Assembly (NCBI RefSeq): GCF_027924905.1
Contig: NZ_AP027055.1
Span: forward strand, 620,001-684,000
Source of the DNA: Limnohabitans sp. INBF002
Lineage (GTDB): Bacteria; Pseudomonadota; Gammaproteobacteria; Burkholderiales; Burkholderiaceae_C
Direction: 5' to 3'
Length of the DNA stretch: 64,000 nt
Below, in pieces: positions 33,525-42,220 of the stretch (position 1 is the first letter of the stretch; every line of letters begins with the position of its first letter). The notes under the pieces are model-generated. The model did no database searches and had not been told where the DNA came from. It saw only the letters and a list, made by a program, of their open reading frames with translations. The translations under genes were made by a program, and so were the position numbers.

Positions 33525-35605
33525 GAGCGGTCACTCCCGATTGAAATTTGAAGGTTGCCGTACAGGTCAACTATGACGCTGTCGCCTGGTTGCACCACGG
33601 TGGTGGATGCGTGCTCTTCCACAAGCGCGGGGCCGTGGAACTCGTTGCCGCTCTTGAGCAAGTCACGTCGATACACAGGTGTGTCAACAAACTTCCCTGC
33701 GCTGCGGAAATAGACAGGTTTGTGTGCACGCAGTGCTTTTGTATCGGGCGTGACCTGTCCTGATTCCACGGCATTGCGTGGTGGTTTTTTCATGCGTCCC
33801 AACACGGTCACGCGCAAGCTGACAATGTCGGCGGCCTCTTTGGGGGCTGAGGTGCCATAGCGCACTTTGTGAACTTCATCGAAATGGTTTTTGATGGCAG
33901 CGCGGTCTTTGCTGACAAAGAATTCATGTGGCAAATCCACGGTCACTGCATGCTCTTGGCCAAAGTAGCGCATGTCTGCGGCACGCTCGAACACGATTTC
34001 TTCAGGGCGAATTTGTGAAGCGCCAATCGCTGCACGGCCTTCGTCTTCCATCTCTTTGTAGAAGGCTTCGATTTCGTCGAATGACAGGCTGTCCAAGCGG
34101 CGGAACACCGAGCGAACATAGTCATAACGCAAATCGCTGAACAACATGCCGTAGGCCGAGAAGTAACCAGGCGCATGTGGAATCAGCACTTTGCGGATGC
34201 CAATTTCACGTGCAATGGCTGAGGCGTGCAAGGGGCCAGCGCCGCCATACACCACCATGGTGAAACTGCCAGCATCCAAACCACGCTCAGTCGTGACGGC
34301 TTTGACGGCATGTGACATCTGAGTCACGGCAATACGCAAAATACCGTCAGCAGCCTTGGTTGCATCCAAGCCCAATGGCTTTGCAATTTTTTCTTCCATC
34401 GCTTGCTTGGCACGGTCCAAGTACAGCGGCATTTCGCCACCGAGGAAGTTGTGTTCGTCCAAGCGGCCCAAAATCAAATTGGCATCTGTCACTGTGGGCT
34501 CTGTGCCATCGCGACCGTAGCAAACGGGGCCAGGCATGCTGCCTGCCGAGCGTGGACCGACGCGCAATGAGTTACCCAATTCAACTCGGGCAATCGAACC
34601 GCCGCCTGTGCCCACTTCAAAGATGTCCATCATGGGAATTTGAATGGGCAGTGCTTTTTCGTAGCCACCAATCAAGGCGCTGCCAGTGGTCAGGGGGCGA
34701 CCTTCGCTGATCACCCCAGCCTTGGCCGTTGTGCCGCCCATATCGAATGCGATCGAGTCTGGCATGCCCAGTTGGGCGCAAATCGCTTGCGCGCCAATCA
34801 CGCCTGCGGCGGGGCCTGACTCGAGCATACGCACGCAATCGCGACGCGCATGCTCTACAGGGAACAAGCCGCCCGTAGATTGAACCGCATAGAAATCGCC
34901 TTCAAAGCCTTTGTCGCTCAAATGGTGCTCTAGCTCGCCCAAGTATTCAGACACGCGAGGACCCACATAGGAGTTGGCGACAGCCGTCGACACGCGTTCA
35001 AACTCTCGGTACTCTTGTGACAACTCGTGCGATGCGGTCACAAACGCGCCAGGAATTTCTTCCTGAAGAATCGCTTTGACACGGCGTTCATGGTCTGGGT
35101 TGCGATAGGAGTGCAACAGCAACACAGCCACGGCTTCGATGTGCTTGGCTTTGAGTTCGCGTGCAAGTTCACGCACAGCATCTTCATTCAAAGGTTTGTG
35201 CAAAGAGCCATCCGCACGCAAACGCTCAGACACTTCGTAGCGCAACGAGCGGGGCACCAGTGGCTCATGCTTTGAGAAAAACAAGTTGTAGGCGTCAGGA
35301 CGATTCACGCGACCGATTTCATAAATGTCGCGGAAACCTTCTGTGATCAACAAGGCTGTCTTCGCACCATTGCGTTCCAGCAAGGTGTTGATCGCAATCG
35401 TTGAACCATGCAAGAACAAGTAGCCGTTGCTCAAATCAATGCCAGCGCCGTCCAAGGTGTTTTGGATACCTGTGACCAATTCGCCGTGCGTAGAAAGTGC
35501 TTTACCGAATGAGATCGCACCCGTGGACTCGTCAAAGCAAGCCATATCCGTGAATGTGCCGCCGATGTCGACCGCAATTCGTAATGAGTTTTTAGATTCA
35601 GACAT
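33521..35605 (-). CDS. hyuA: Hydantoinase A/oxoprolinase family subunit (HyuA)
   Basis: A 694-residue subunit of the actin-like ATPase fold. The N-terminal phosphate loop DIGGTFTDMACFDE (residues 12-25) and the second loop FDMGGTTAKAGVI bind ATP, and LHGSTIAINTLLERNGAKTALL and YGGAGPLHA are family signatures. It lies 11 bases behind the FAH gene and overlaps hyuB, so FAH, HyuA, HyuB, the small protein and Bug form one minus-strand operon. Confidence 0.92.
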   Translation of the reverse strand: MSESKNSLRIAVDIGGTFTDMACFDESTGAISFGKALSTHGELVTGIQNTLDGAGIDLSNGYLFLHGSTIAINTLLERNGAKTALLITEGFRDIYEIGRVNRPDAYNLFFSKHEPLVPRSLRYEVSERLRADGSLHKPLNEDAVRELARELKAKHIEAVAVLLLHSYRNPDHERRVKAILQEEIPGAFVTASHELSQEYREFERVSTAVANSYVGPRVSEYLGELEHHLSDKGFEGDFYAVQSTGGLFPVEHARRDCVRMLESGPAAGVIGAQAICAQLGMPDSIAFDMGGTTAKAGVISEGRPLTTGSALIGGYEKALPIQIPMMDIFEVGTGGGSIARVELGNSLRVGPRSAGSMPGPVCYGRDGTEPTVTDANLILGRLDEHNFLGGEMPLYLDRAKQAMEEKIAKPLGLDATKAADGILRIAVTQMSHAVKAVTTERGLDAGSFTMVVYGGAGPLHASAIAREIGIRKVLIPHAPGYFSAYGMLFSDLRYDYVRSVFRRLDSLSFDEIEAFYKEMEDEGRAAIGASQIRPEEIVFERAADMRYFGQEHAVTVDLPHEFFVSKDRAAIKNHFDEVHKVRYGTSAPKEAADIVSLRVTVLGRMKKPPRNAVESGQVTPDTKALRAHKPVYFRSAGKFVDTPVYRRDLLKSGNEFHGPALVEEHASTTVVQPGDSVIVDLYGNLQISIGSDRS

Positions 35606-35616
35606 TGATGATTCCT

Positions 35617-36471
35617 TTATGCAGCGTGAGACACAACGTTGCGTAGCGTGCCCAAGCCAGTGATTTCGACTTCAATCACATCACCGGCCTTCATGTAAAC
35701 AGGTGGTTCACGGCGATCACCCACACCACCCGGCGTACCTGTGGCAATCACATCGCCTGGATAAAGGTTGGTGAAACCAGAGAGGTATTCGATGATCACC
35801 GGCAAGGTGTAAATCAAGTCAGCCACGGACGCGTGTTGCATGACTTCACCATTGAGACGGGACTCCAAGGTCAGTTGGTTCACGTCAGGAATTTCTTGGC
35901 GTGTGGCCATGAACGGGCCAAGTGGTCCTGTCAACGGAAAGTTTTTACCGGGAATCCATTGGTGTGTGTGACGTTGCCAATCGCGTGCCGTGCCATCGTT
36001 GAAGCAGGCGTAACCCGCAATATGTTCAAACGCTTGTGCCTGCGTGATGTTGCGGCCACCTTTGCCAATGATGACGGCCAGTTCACCTTCAAAGTCAAAC
36101 CGCTGAGTTTCTTTGGGGTGTGGCAGTGGTGCGTTGTGTGCTGTCAAGCTATCTGCAAAGCGCGTGAAGATGGCGGGGTAGTCGCTGTCAGCACGTTTGG
36201 TTTCTGCCACGTGCGTTTTGTAGTTCAAACCCACACAAAAAACCTTGCTTGGATTAGGAATCACAGGCAGCAGACGTGCTTGTGATGCCGTCACAGCTTT
36301 GCCACTCTGATGTGTCAACGCTTCCAACGCATCCAATTTGTTCGCAGCAATGACAGACTTCAAATCTGGATACTGAGCTTGAAATGCCTCGGGCACTTGA
36401 ATCCAGTTACCTTCATCTTTCCAGAGACCGTAGGTCTGTTGACCTGCTATTTCAAAACTAACAAAGCTCAT
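35617..36471 (-). CDS. Fumarylacetoacetate hydrolase-family protein
   Basis: A 284-residue FAH-fold enzyme. The C-terminal catalytic domain shows VGLNYKTHVAETKR, FDFEGELAVIIGKGG (metal-ligand Glu residues), and DVIATGTPGGVGDRREPP. ATG 36471 follows AAGGA and is preferred over the frame from 36510. Family members cleave or hydrate acylpyruvates, oxalo-acids or 2-oxopentenoates. As first gene of the hyu operon it may act on the carbon skeleton released from the ring-opened substrate. Confidence 0.88.
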   Translation of the reverse strand: MSFVSFEIAGQQTYGLWKDEGNWIQVPEAFQAQYPDLKSVIAANKLDALEALTHQSGKAVTASQARLLPVIPNPSKVFCVGLNYKTHVAETKRADSDYPAIFTRFADSLTAHNAPLPHPKETQRFDFEGELAVIIGKGGRNITQAQAFEHIAGYACFNDGTARDWQRHTHQWIPGKNFPLTGPLGPFMATRQEIPDVNQLTLESRLNGEVMQHASVADLIYTLPVIIEYLSGFTNLYPGDVIATGTPGGVGDRREPPVYMKAGDVIEVEITGLGTLRNVVSHAA

Positions 36472-36563
36472 CGTTTTTCCTTCGATATGTTGCACCGACC
36501 GTCGATGCATCTGAACAATGAGCGCGAGTTTATGGATGGATAAACCATCTGCATAGAATGTTT

Positions 36564-36597
36564 TCTGAGATTTCAGATATGCCTAAAATGGCATATC
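36564..36597. promoter_or_regulatory. Inverted repeats, probable LysR operator
   Basis: GATATGCC-N6-GGCATATC (36576-36597) is a perfect 8-base inverted repeat 12 bases before the LysR start, and TCTGA-N4-TCAGA (36564-36577) touches it. They lie in the 138-base divergent gap between the LysR gene and the hyu operon, where a LysR regulator usually binds to control itself and its target. Confidence 0.65.
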
Positions 36598-36609
36598 AAA
36601 GAGGCTCGT

Positions 36610-37542
36610 ATGCAAATCAATGATTTACGCTTATTTATGGAAGTCGCCGAGCTTGGTAGCTTCACCAAAGTTGCAGCGCAAAGAAATACGGTGCAGTCCC
36701 ACATCAGCAGGCAAATCAGTGATTTTGAAAAAACCTGTGGTGCTGCACTGTTTCGACGAACGGGGCGAGGTGTTGTACTGACAGAGTTTGGCGAACATGT
36801 TCAGCAGCGTGTGCGAGGTTGGCTCAAAGACAGCGATGAGCTTTTTGCTGACATACAGCAAACATCGCAAGTGCCTATGGGTGAAGTCAAGATTGGCGTT
36901 CTTCCTTCAGCTGCGCATCCTTTGATGACGCACATCTTCAAGCGTTTACACCATGACTATCCCAAGATCAAACTGAATATTCGCGAGGGGCAAGGGACGG
37001 AATTAGATACGTTGCTGGATACGGGGGCTGTCGATATGGCCATCTTGTTTCGTTATGAGAAACCAACGGGGAGCGATGAAACACTTTTGTCCACGGCGAA
37101 CACTTACCTTGTCTCGTGTCCTGGTCTTTCACTGACCTATTCCGATGCCGTTGATTTCAAGCGGCTCGAAGGTTTGCCATTGGTTTTACCTCGCCGACCC
37201 TCGCATTGGCGCTCGATCTTGGATGAAACAGCCAAAAGTAAAGGGTTTAGTTTGGTGGCAGAAGTTGAGGCCGATTCGCTTCGGGTTCAAAAAGAAATCA
37301 TTGCGTCTAACCCGCATATGTATGCGTTACTCGGCCCTTTCTCTGTCGATGAGGAGCTACGCACTGGGAAGTTGCAAGCTGCAAAAGTCATTGCCCCCGA
37401 CCTCAAGCGCTATGTCACGCTTGCGCATCCCAAACAAGGGCATTTCACGCAAGCGAGCCGCATTGTTTCTCAGCTCATCAAAGAAACTGTGACAGGCTGG
37501 AAGGGGCAATTAAACAGTCCACCCGTATTCAATGAGTTTTAG
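36610..37542 (+). CDS. LysR-family transcriptional regulator
   Basis: A 310-residue regulator with N-terminal helix-turn-helix (LGSFTKVAAQRNTVQSHISRQI, residues 16-37) and a LysR substrate domain from about residue 90. It is divergent from the FAH-hyuAB operon and most likely activates it in response to its substrate. The 3' end overlaps apaH (convergent) by four bases. Confidence 0.93.
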   Translation: MQINDLRLFMEVAELGSFTKVAAQRNTVQSHISRQISDFEKTCGAALFRRTGRGVVLTEFGEHVQQRVRGWLKDSDELFADIQQTSQVPMGEVKIGVLPSAAHPLMTHIFKRLHHDYPKIKLNIREGQGTELDTLLDTGAVDMAILFRYEKPTGSDETLLSTANTYLVSCPGLSLTYSDAVDFKRLEGLPLVLPRRPSHWRSILDETAKSKGFSLVAEVEADSLRVQKEIIASNPHMYALLGPFSVDEELRTGKLQAAKVIAPDLKRYVTLAHPKQGHFTQASRIVSQLIKETVTGWKGQLNSPPVFNEF

Positions 37543-38396
37543 GCTAACGGGTCCATCGTCTGCGGGCACTTCACGCTGAGTCGCTCCCACGCGGGGGCGT
37601 CTGCCACGCTCAACAGCGTGTCCGATGCTTCGAGCTTGGCCGCACTCAAGCACCCACCCCACACACACCCATCGTCTAGGCACACCACGTCTGGGCGGTC
37701 TTCAATGTGCACGGTAGACCAATGGCCAAAGGCCATGCGCACATCAGCGGTCAGTCGGCCAGGCACATCAAACCACGGCATCAAATGCGCAGGCGCTTTG
37801 TCTGCACCTTCTTTCACGCTGAAATCCATGGCGCCTTGTGCATCGCAAAAGCGCAAACGGGTGAGTGCGTTGACGATCACGCGCAAGCGGTCAGCACCTG
37901 CCAAATCATCACGCCACACATTGGGCAGGCCGCCATACATCTGCGGCATGAACTGCACCCAGTCGTCGCTGCGCAGCACGGTTTGCACTTCACCGGCCAG
38001 CGCCATGGTTTGTTCCGCTGTCCATTGCGGCAGCACGCCCGCATGCACCATCAGTAGGTCGTTCACACGCAAGGCCATGTGTTGGTGGCGCAGCCAGTGC
38101 AGCAACTCAGCGCTGTCGGGTGCGGTCAAGATGTCTTGCAGGGTGTCTTGCTTATTGGGTTTGCGCACGCCGCGTGACACAGCCAGCACATGCAAATCGT
38201 GGTTGCCCAGCAAACATTGCGCGCTGGTGCCGAGCGCCATCAAACGGCGTAGCACGCCCGCGTTGTTTGGGCCACGGTTGACCAAATCGCCCAATAAATA
38301 GAGTGTGTCGCGGCTGGGGGAGAACGCGAGGTGGGTTAACAAACGTTCTAAGGCTTCGTCGCAGCCTTGCACGTCGCCAATCAAGTAAAGTGCCAT
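37539..38396 (-). CDS. apaH: Symmetrical bis(5'-nucleosyl)-tetraphosphatase
   Basis: A 285-residue metallophosphoesterase splitting Ap4A into two ADP. Metal-site motifs are GDVQGCDE (residues 7-14), GDLVNRGPN and GNHDLH, followed by the ApaH pattern FGHWS. The start at 38396 (MALYLIGDVQG) is certain; the frame open to 38777 runs antisense to the next gene. Only 13 bases separate it from the divergent CNNM/CBS gene. Confidence 0.96.
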   Translation of the reverse strand: MALYLIGDVQGCDEALERLLTHLAFSPSRDTLYLLGDLVNRGPNNAGVLRRLMALGTSAQCLLGNHDLHVLAVSRGVRKPNKQDTLQDILTAPDSAELLHWLRHQHMALRVNDLLMVHAGVLPQWTAEQTMALAGEVQTVLRSDDWVQFMPQMYGGLPNVWRDDLAGADRLRVIVNALTRLRFCDAQGAMDFSVKEGADKAPAHLMPWFDVPGRLTADVRMAFGHWSTVHIEDRPDVVCLDDGCVWGGCLSAAKLEASDTLLSVADAPAWERLSVKCPQTMDPLA

Positions 38397-38409
38397 GTAG
38401 GAGATTGTG

Positions 38410-39711
38410 ATGGATGTTTTACTGATTGTTTTCTTAACGCTGCTCAATGGCGTGTTCGCCATGTCTGAGATGGCTTTGGCCTCCAGCCGCAAAGCACGCT
38501 TGGCGGCGTTGGCCGAGACGGGCGACAGTGGTGCGCAAGCCGCGCTGCGTTTGATGGCGCAGCCCACACAGTTTTTGTCTACGGTGCAAATTGGCATCAC
38601 CTCCATTGGCGTGCTCAACGGCATCGTGGGTGAGGCCGCGTTCAGCGATGATTTTTCGTATTGGCTGTTGGCCCAAGGCGTGCCTGAAAACCTCGCCTCA
38701 GGTTTGGCCACGGCGTTTGTGGTGACCCTCATCACCTTCAGTACCATTTTGTTTGGCGAGTTGGTGCCCAAGCGCATTGGTCAGTTGTTTCCAGAGTCGG
38801 TGGCACGTGTGGCCGCACCGGTGATGTTGGCCCTGGCCACTTTGGCCAAGCCCTTTGTGCATTTGCTGTCTGCCAGCACCAGCGGCATGTTGAAGTTGCT
38901 GCGCATTGATGTGCATGGCGCACGCACGGTGACGGAAGAAGAAATTTCGGCCAGCTTGGTTGAAGGCGTAGACGCCGGTGTGATCGAACAGCACGAACAC
39001 CAAATGGTGCAAAACGTGTTCAACCTCGATGACCGCCCACTCACTTCCATCATGGTCCACCGCTCTGACATTGAATGGCTCGATGCCAAGCTGCCCGTAC
39101 CCCAAGCCTTGGCGCAAGTAGGAGCCAGCGGCGCGCACTCGTGGTACCCCGTGTGCCGTGGCGACTTGGACAACGTGGTGGGCGCGGTCAGCGTGTCGCA
39201 GCTCTTGCGTTTGCCACCCGGCACTGACATGACGGTGGAAGCCTTAGCCAAGCCTGTGGCTTTTATTCCTGAAACTTTGAGTGGTTTGGATTTGCTGGAG
39301 CAATTCCGCAAACCCGCCGAACGCGCCACAGCCCACGGTCGCATGGTGCTGGTGGTGGACGAGTATGGCGTGGTGCATGGCTTGCTCACGCCACGTGATT
39401 TGCTAGAAGCCATCACGGGCGAGCTGCTGCAAGCCACGCCCACCGATGAAGCGTGGGCCAAGCAGCGCGAAGACGGTTCTTGGTTGGTCGATGGCTTGAT
39501 GCCAGTGAGCGAATTCAAAGCGCGTTTGACGATCAAAGAATTGCCCGACGAAGACCGTGGCATTTACAACACGGTGGCCGGTTTGGTCATGGCCATTTCG
39601 GGTGAGCTGCCCGCAGTGGCCGATGTGGTGGCTTTTGGTGAGTGGCGTTTTGAAGTGCTCGACCTGGATGGCCGCCGCATCGACAAACTCTTGGTCAGCC
39701 GCGTCGGTTAA
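38410..39711 (+). CDS. Hemolysin/CorC-family CNNM-CBS membrane protein
   Basis: A 433-residue protein: CNNM (DUF21) membrane domain with four spans (residues about 1-180, with LASSRKARLAAL and FSTILFGELVPKRIG), a CBS pair (about 195-320; MVHRSDIEWL, VVDEYGVVHGLLT) and the C-terminal CorC_HlyC domain. Such proteins are linked to Mg2+/Co2+ export or tolerance. ATG 38410 has AGGAG six bases upstream; a GTG at 38407 also fits. The end overlaps the convergent methyltransferase gene by 17 bases. Confidence 0.92.
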   Translation: MDVLLIVFLTLLNGVFAMSEMALASSRKARLAALAETGDSGAQAALRLMAQPTQFLSTVQIGITSIGVLNGIVGEAAFSDDFSYWLLAQGVPENLASGLATAFVVTLITFSTILFGELVPKRIGQLFPESVARVAAPVMLALATLAKPFVHLLSASTSGMLKLLRIDVHGARTVTEEEISASLVEGVDAGVIEQHEHQMVQNVFNLDDRPLTSIMVHRSDIEWLDAKLPVPQALAQVGASGAHSWYPVCRGDLDNVVGAVSVSQLLRLPPGTDMTVEALAKPVAFIPETLSGLDLLEQFRKPAERATAHGRMVLVVDEYGVVHGLLTPRDLLEAITGELLQATPTDEAWAKQREDGSWLVDGLMPVSEFKARLTIKELPDEDRGIYNTVAGLVMAISGELPAVADVVAFGEWRFEVLDLDGRRIDKLLVSRVG

Positions 39712-40435
39712 ACGGCACTTGGTACATCCACACGGGGCGGCCATCGCGGCAGGTGAGGATGGCGCTGGGAATCAGCTCTCGCGCTTCAAACTCTAAGCTC
39801 ACCAGCCAAGCGCCACGGCGCAATTCGGCTTCGGCTTTTTCGACGGCGCGGGGCATGCTCTCAGGGCGTTGAAACAGGTAAACCATGTCAAAGCTGCGCC
39901 AATCCACCAGCCAAATATCACCTTGGCGAATATGCGCAAACGAGCAGCGCATGGCGCTGAGTACGCGCAGCGGCCAGCTCATTTCGACGCCGTGAAGTTC
40001 GGCACGCGGGAACGCATCGCGCAAAGCCAACAAGCCGTCACCCATGCCACTGCCCGCATCCAAAATGCGTGCGCCCGCGGGCAGCACGATGTGTTGCTGC
40101 AATTCGCGCAGTGCTTTTTTAGGCGTGGGAAACAAGGGCGCATCGCGCCATGCTTTGCGTGGGTAAACCAAAACAATTAACCCCAACAAGAACAACCAGC
40201 CAATCGGCGGCACGTTCAGGGTAGACGAAGACGCAGCCATGGAGAGCGGAAAACCCAACACGATCAAGGCTTTACGCATGGGTGTGTGTGCCAACGCGCT
40301 TAAAAAACCGCCCAAACACGTGGCGACGATAAAGGCAATGGCTTCGCTCAAACCGACCAGTTGCAGGCCTTTGAAGATGAGCCAAGACGAACCCCAAGCA
40401 AGCAGGGCGGGAACGGGCCAAGTCATGAATTTCAT
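39695..40435 (-). CDS. Membrane-anchored class I SAM methyltransferase-like protein
   Basis: A 246-residue protein. The first ~90 residues hold two or three hydrophobic segments; the rest is a Rossmann methyltransferase fold with the SAM motif ILDAGSGMGDGLLAL (about residues 123-137) and acidic motif ELHGVEMSWPL. The acceptor is unknown. No good ribosome-binding site is visible at either ATG (40435, 40426). Methyltransferase fold is likely; activity is not established. Confidence 0.78.
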   Translation of the reverse strand: MKFMTWPVPALLAWGSSWLIFKGLQLVGLSEAIAFIVATCLGGFLSALAHTPMRKALIVLGFPLSMAASSSTLNVPPIGWLFLLGLIVLVYPRKAWRDAPLFPTPKKALRELQQHIVLPAGARILDAGSGMGDGLLALRDAFPRAELHGVEMSWPLRVLSAMRCSFAHIRQGDIWLVDWRSFDMVYLFQRPESMPRAVEKAEAELRRGAWLVSLEFEARELIPSAILTCRDGRPVWMYQVPFNRRG

Positions 40436-40522
40436 GAGGAGGAATCATAGAGCCAACGTGACAGCTTATTCAGGTGGATTTGACTGAGAATCAAAGCCAA
40501 TGGAATCCGTTCACAAGCTCAC

Positions 40523-42220
40523 ATGACTCAGTCCGTCACACACACGCTCAGCACCGTTGACCAGATGCGCGACACGCTTCGCCGCATCAGCCACCTCAAA
40601 GGGCGACAGCCCGATGCGCAGGCGCTGCAAGAAGTGCGGGCCTTGGTGCGTGCGTTTGAGCGGCGCGATTTGTTGATCGAGCATTTGCATGCGCTGAACG
40701 ACGCCTACCGTGGTTTGTTTGAGCGCCACTTGGTGGCCTTGGCGCACGAGATGAAGCTACCCATGGCCGAGGTGTTTGAGGTGGCCACGTTCTATCACCA
40801 CTTCGAGGTGTTGCCCAACGACGCCACGCCTGCCGCATTGACGGTGCGCGTGTGTGATGGCCTGAGCTGCGAGATGGGCGGTGCCAAACAGCTGCTGGCC
40901 AAGTTGCCCGCCCTCTTGGGGGCAGAGGTGCGCGTCATCCGTGCGCCTTGCGTGGGCCGTTGTGAGCAAGCCCCTGTGGCCGTGGTGCACCAGAACGCTG
41001 TGCCGCACGCCACGCCCGACAAAGTGAAGGCGGCGGTGCAAGCCGGTCACACCCAACAAGCTTTGCCCGACTATGTGGACATGGATGCCTATCTGGCCGA
41101 TGGTGGCTATGCCTTGGCTGCTTCGCTGTCAAATGGCACAACCCAAACAGAGGATGTGTTGCAAGCCATGGAGGCCTCGGGTCTGCGTGGCTTGGGTGGG
41201 GCGGGCTTTCCGGCAGGGCGTAAGTGGCGCATCGTGCGTGAGCAAACCGCACCGCGCGTGGTGGCTGTCAACCTTGATGAGGGCGAGCCTGGTACTTTCA
41301 AAGACCGCACGTATTTAGAGCGTGACCCGCATCGCTTTTTAGAAGGCATGTTGGTGGCTGCACAAGTGGTGGGCATAGAGGCCATCTACATCTACCTGCG
41401 AGATGAATACCACGGCTGCCGCGCATTGCTGCAACACGAGCTGGCTGCTTTGCAAGCCAACCCACCTTGCCCGCTGCCACACATCGAATTGCGCCGTGGC
41501 GCGGGTGCCTATGTGTGTGGCGAAGAGTCCGCCATGATTGAAAGCATTGAAGGCAAGCGCGGCGAGCCACGCATGCGACCGCCCTACATCGCGCAAGTGG
41601 GTTTGTTTGGCAAGCCCACCCTCGAACACAACTTTGAAACACTCTATTGGGTGCGCGACATCGTGCAAAAAGGCCCGCAGTGGTTCACCAGCTTTGGTGC
41701 AAATGGCCGTGTAGGTTTGCGTAGCTTCAGTGTGAGTGGCCGCGTCAAACAGCCGGGTGTCAAGCTCGCGCCTGCAGGCATCACGGTGCAGGAATTGATT
41801 GACGGGTACTGCGGCGGCATGTTGGAGGGCCACACCTTGTATGCCTATTTGCCGGGCGGGGCATCGGGCGGCATCTTGCCTGCCCACATGAATGACATTC
41901 CTTTGGACTTTGACACGCTGCAAGCGCACGGCTGCTTCATCGGCTCTGCGGCGGTGGTGGTGCTGAGCCAGCACGACACCGCGCGTGATGCCGCGCTCAA
42001 TGCCATGGCATTTTTTGCACACGAGAGCTGTGGCCAATGCACACCCTGCCGCGTGGGCACTGCCAAAGCTGTGCAGCTGATGCAGGCGCCGACGTGGGAC
42101 AACACCACGCTGGAAGACTTGAACCAAGTGATGGTCGATGCCTCCATCTGCGGCCTAGGCCAAGCGGCACCCAACCCGGTGCGTTGTGTGCAAACTTATT
42201 TCGCGCACGAGGTGGCTTGA
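40523..42220 (+). CDS. NAD-dependent formate dehydrogenase beta subunit (NuoE-NuoF fusion)
   Basis: A 565-residue fusion of a NuoE-type 2Fe-2S domain (residues about 1-155; CDGLSCEMGG and CVGRCEQAP ligands) and a NuoF-type diaphorase domain (about 190-560; FMN/NADH loop GLRGLGGAGFPAGRKW, GAGAYVCGEESAMIES, and the 4Fe-4S motif SCGQCTPCRVG). It passes electrons from formate oxidation to NAD+. The same fused subunit is known from Methylobacterium Fdh1; Cupriavidus-type enzymes keep the two parts separate. ATG 42221 of the alpha subunit follows directly on its stop. Confidence 0.93.
   Translation: MTQSVTHTLSTVDQMRDTLRRISHLKGRQPDAQALQEVRALVRAFERRDLLIEHLHALNDAYRGLFERHLVALAHEMKLPMAEVFEVATFYHHFEVLPNDATPAALTVRVCDGLSCEMGGAKQLLAKLPALLGAEVRVIRAPCVGRCEQAPVAVVHQNAVPHATPDKVKAAVQAGHTQQALPDYVDMDAYLADGGYALAASLSNGTTQTEDVLQAMEASGLRGLGGAGFPAGRKWRIVREQTAPRVVAVNLDEGEPGTFKDRTYLERDPHRFLEGMLVAAQVVGIEAIYIYLRDEYHGCRALLQHELAALQANPPCPLPHIELRRGAGAYVCGEESAMIESIEGKRGEPRMRPPYIAQVGLFGKPTLEHNFETLYWVRDIVQKGPQWFTSFGANGRVGLRSFSVSGRVKQPGVKLAPAGITVQELIDGYCGGMLEGHTLYAYLPGGASGGILPAHMNDIPLDFDTLQAHGCFIGSAAVVVLSQHDTARDAALNAMAFFAHESCGQCTPCRVGTAKAVQLMQAPTWDNTTLEDLNQVMVDASICGLGQAAPNPVRCVQTYFAHEVA

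Noticed and set aside
38397..38777. N-terminal extension of apaH
   Set aside because: The extension runs antisense through the CNNM/CBS gene; the ApaH family starts at MALYLIGDVQG.
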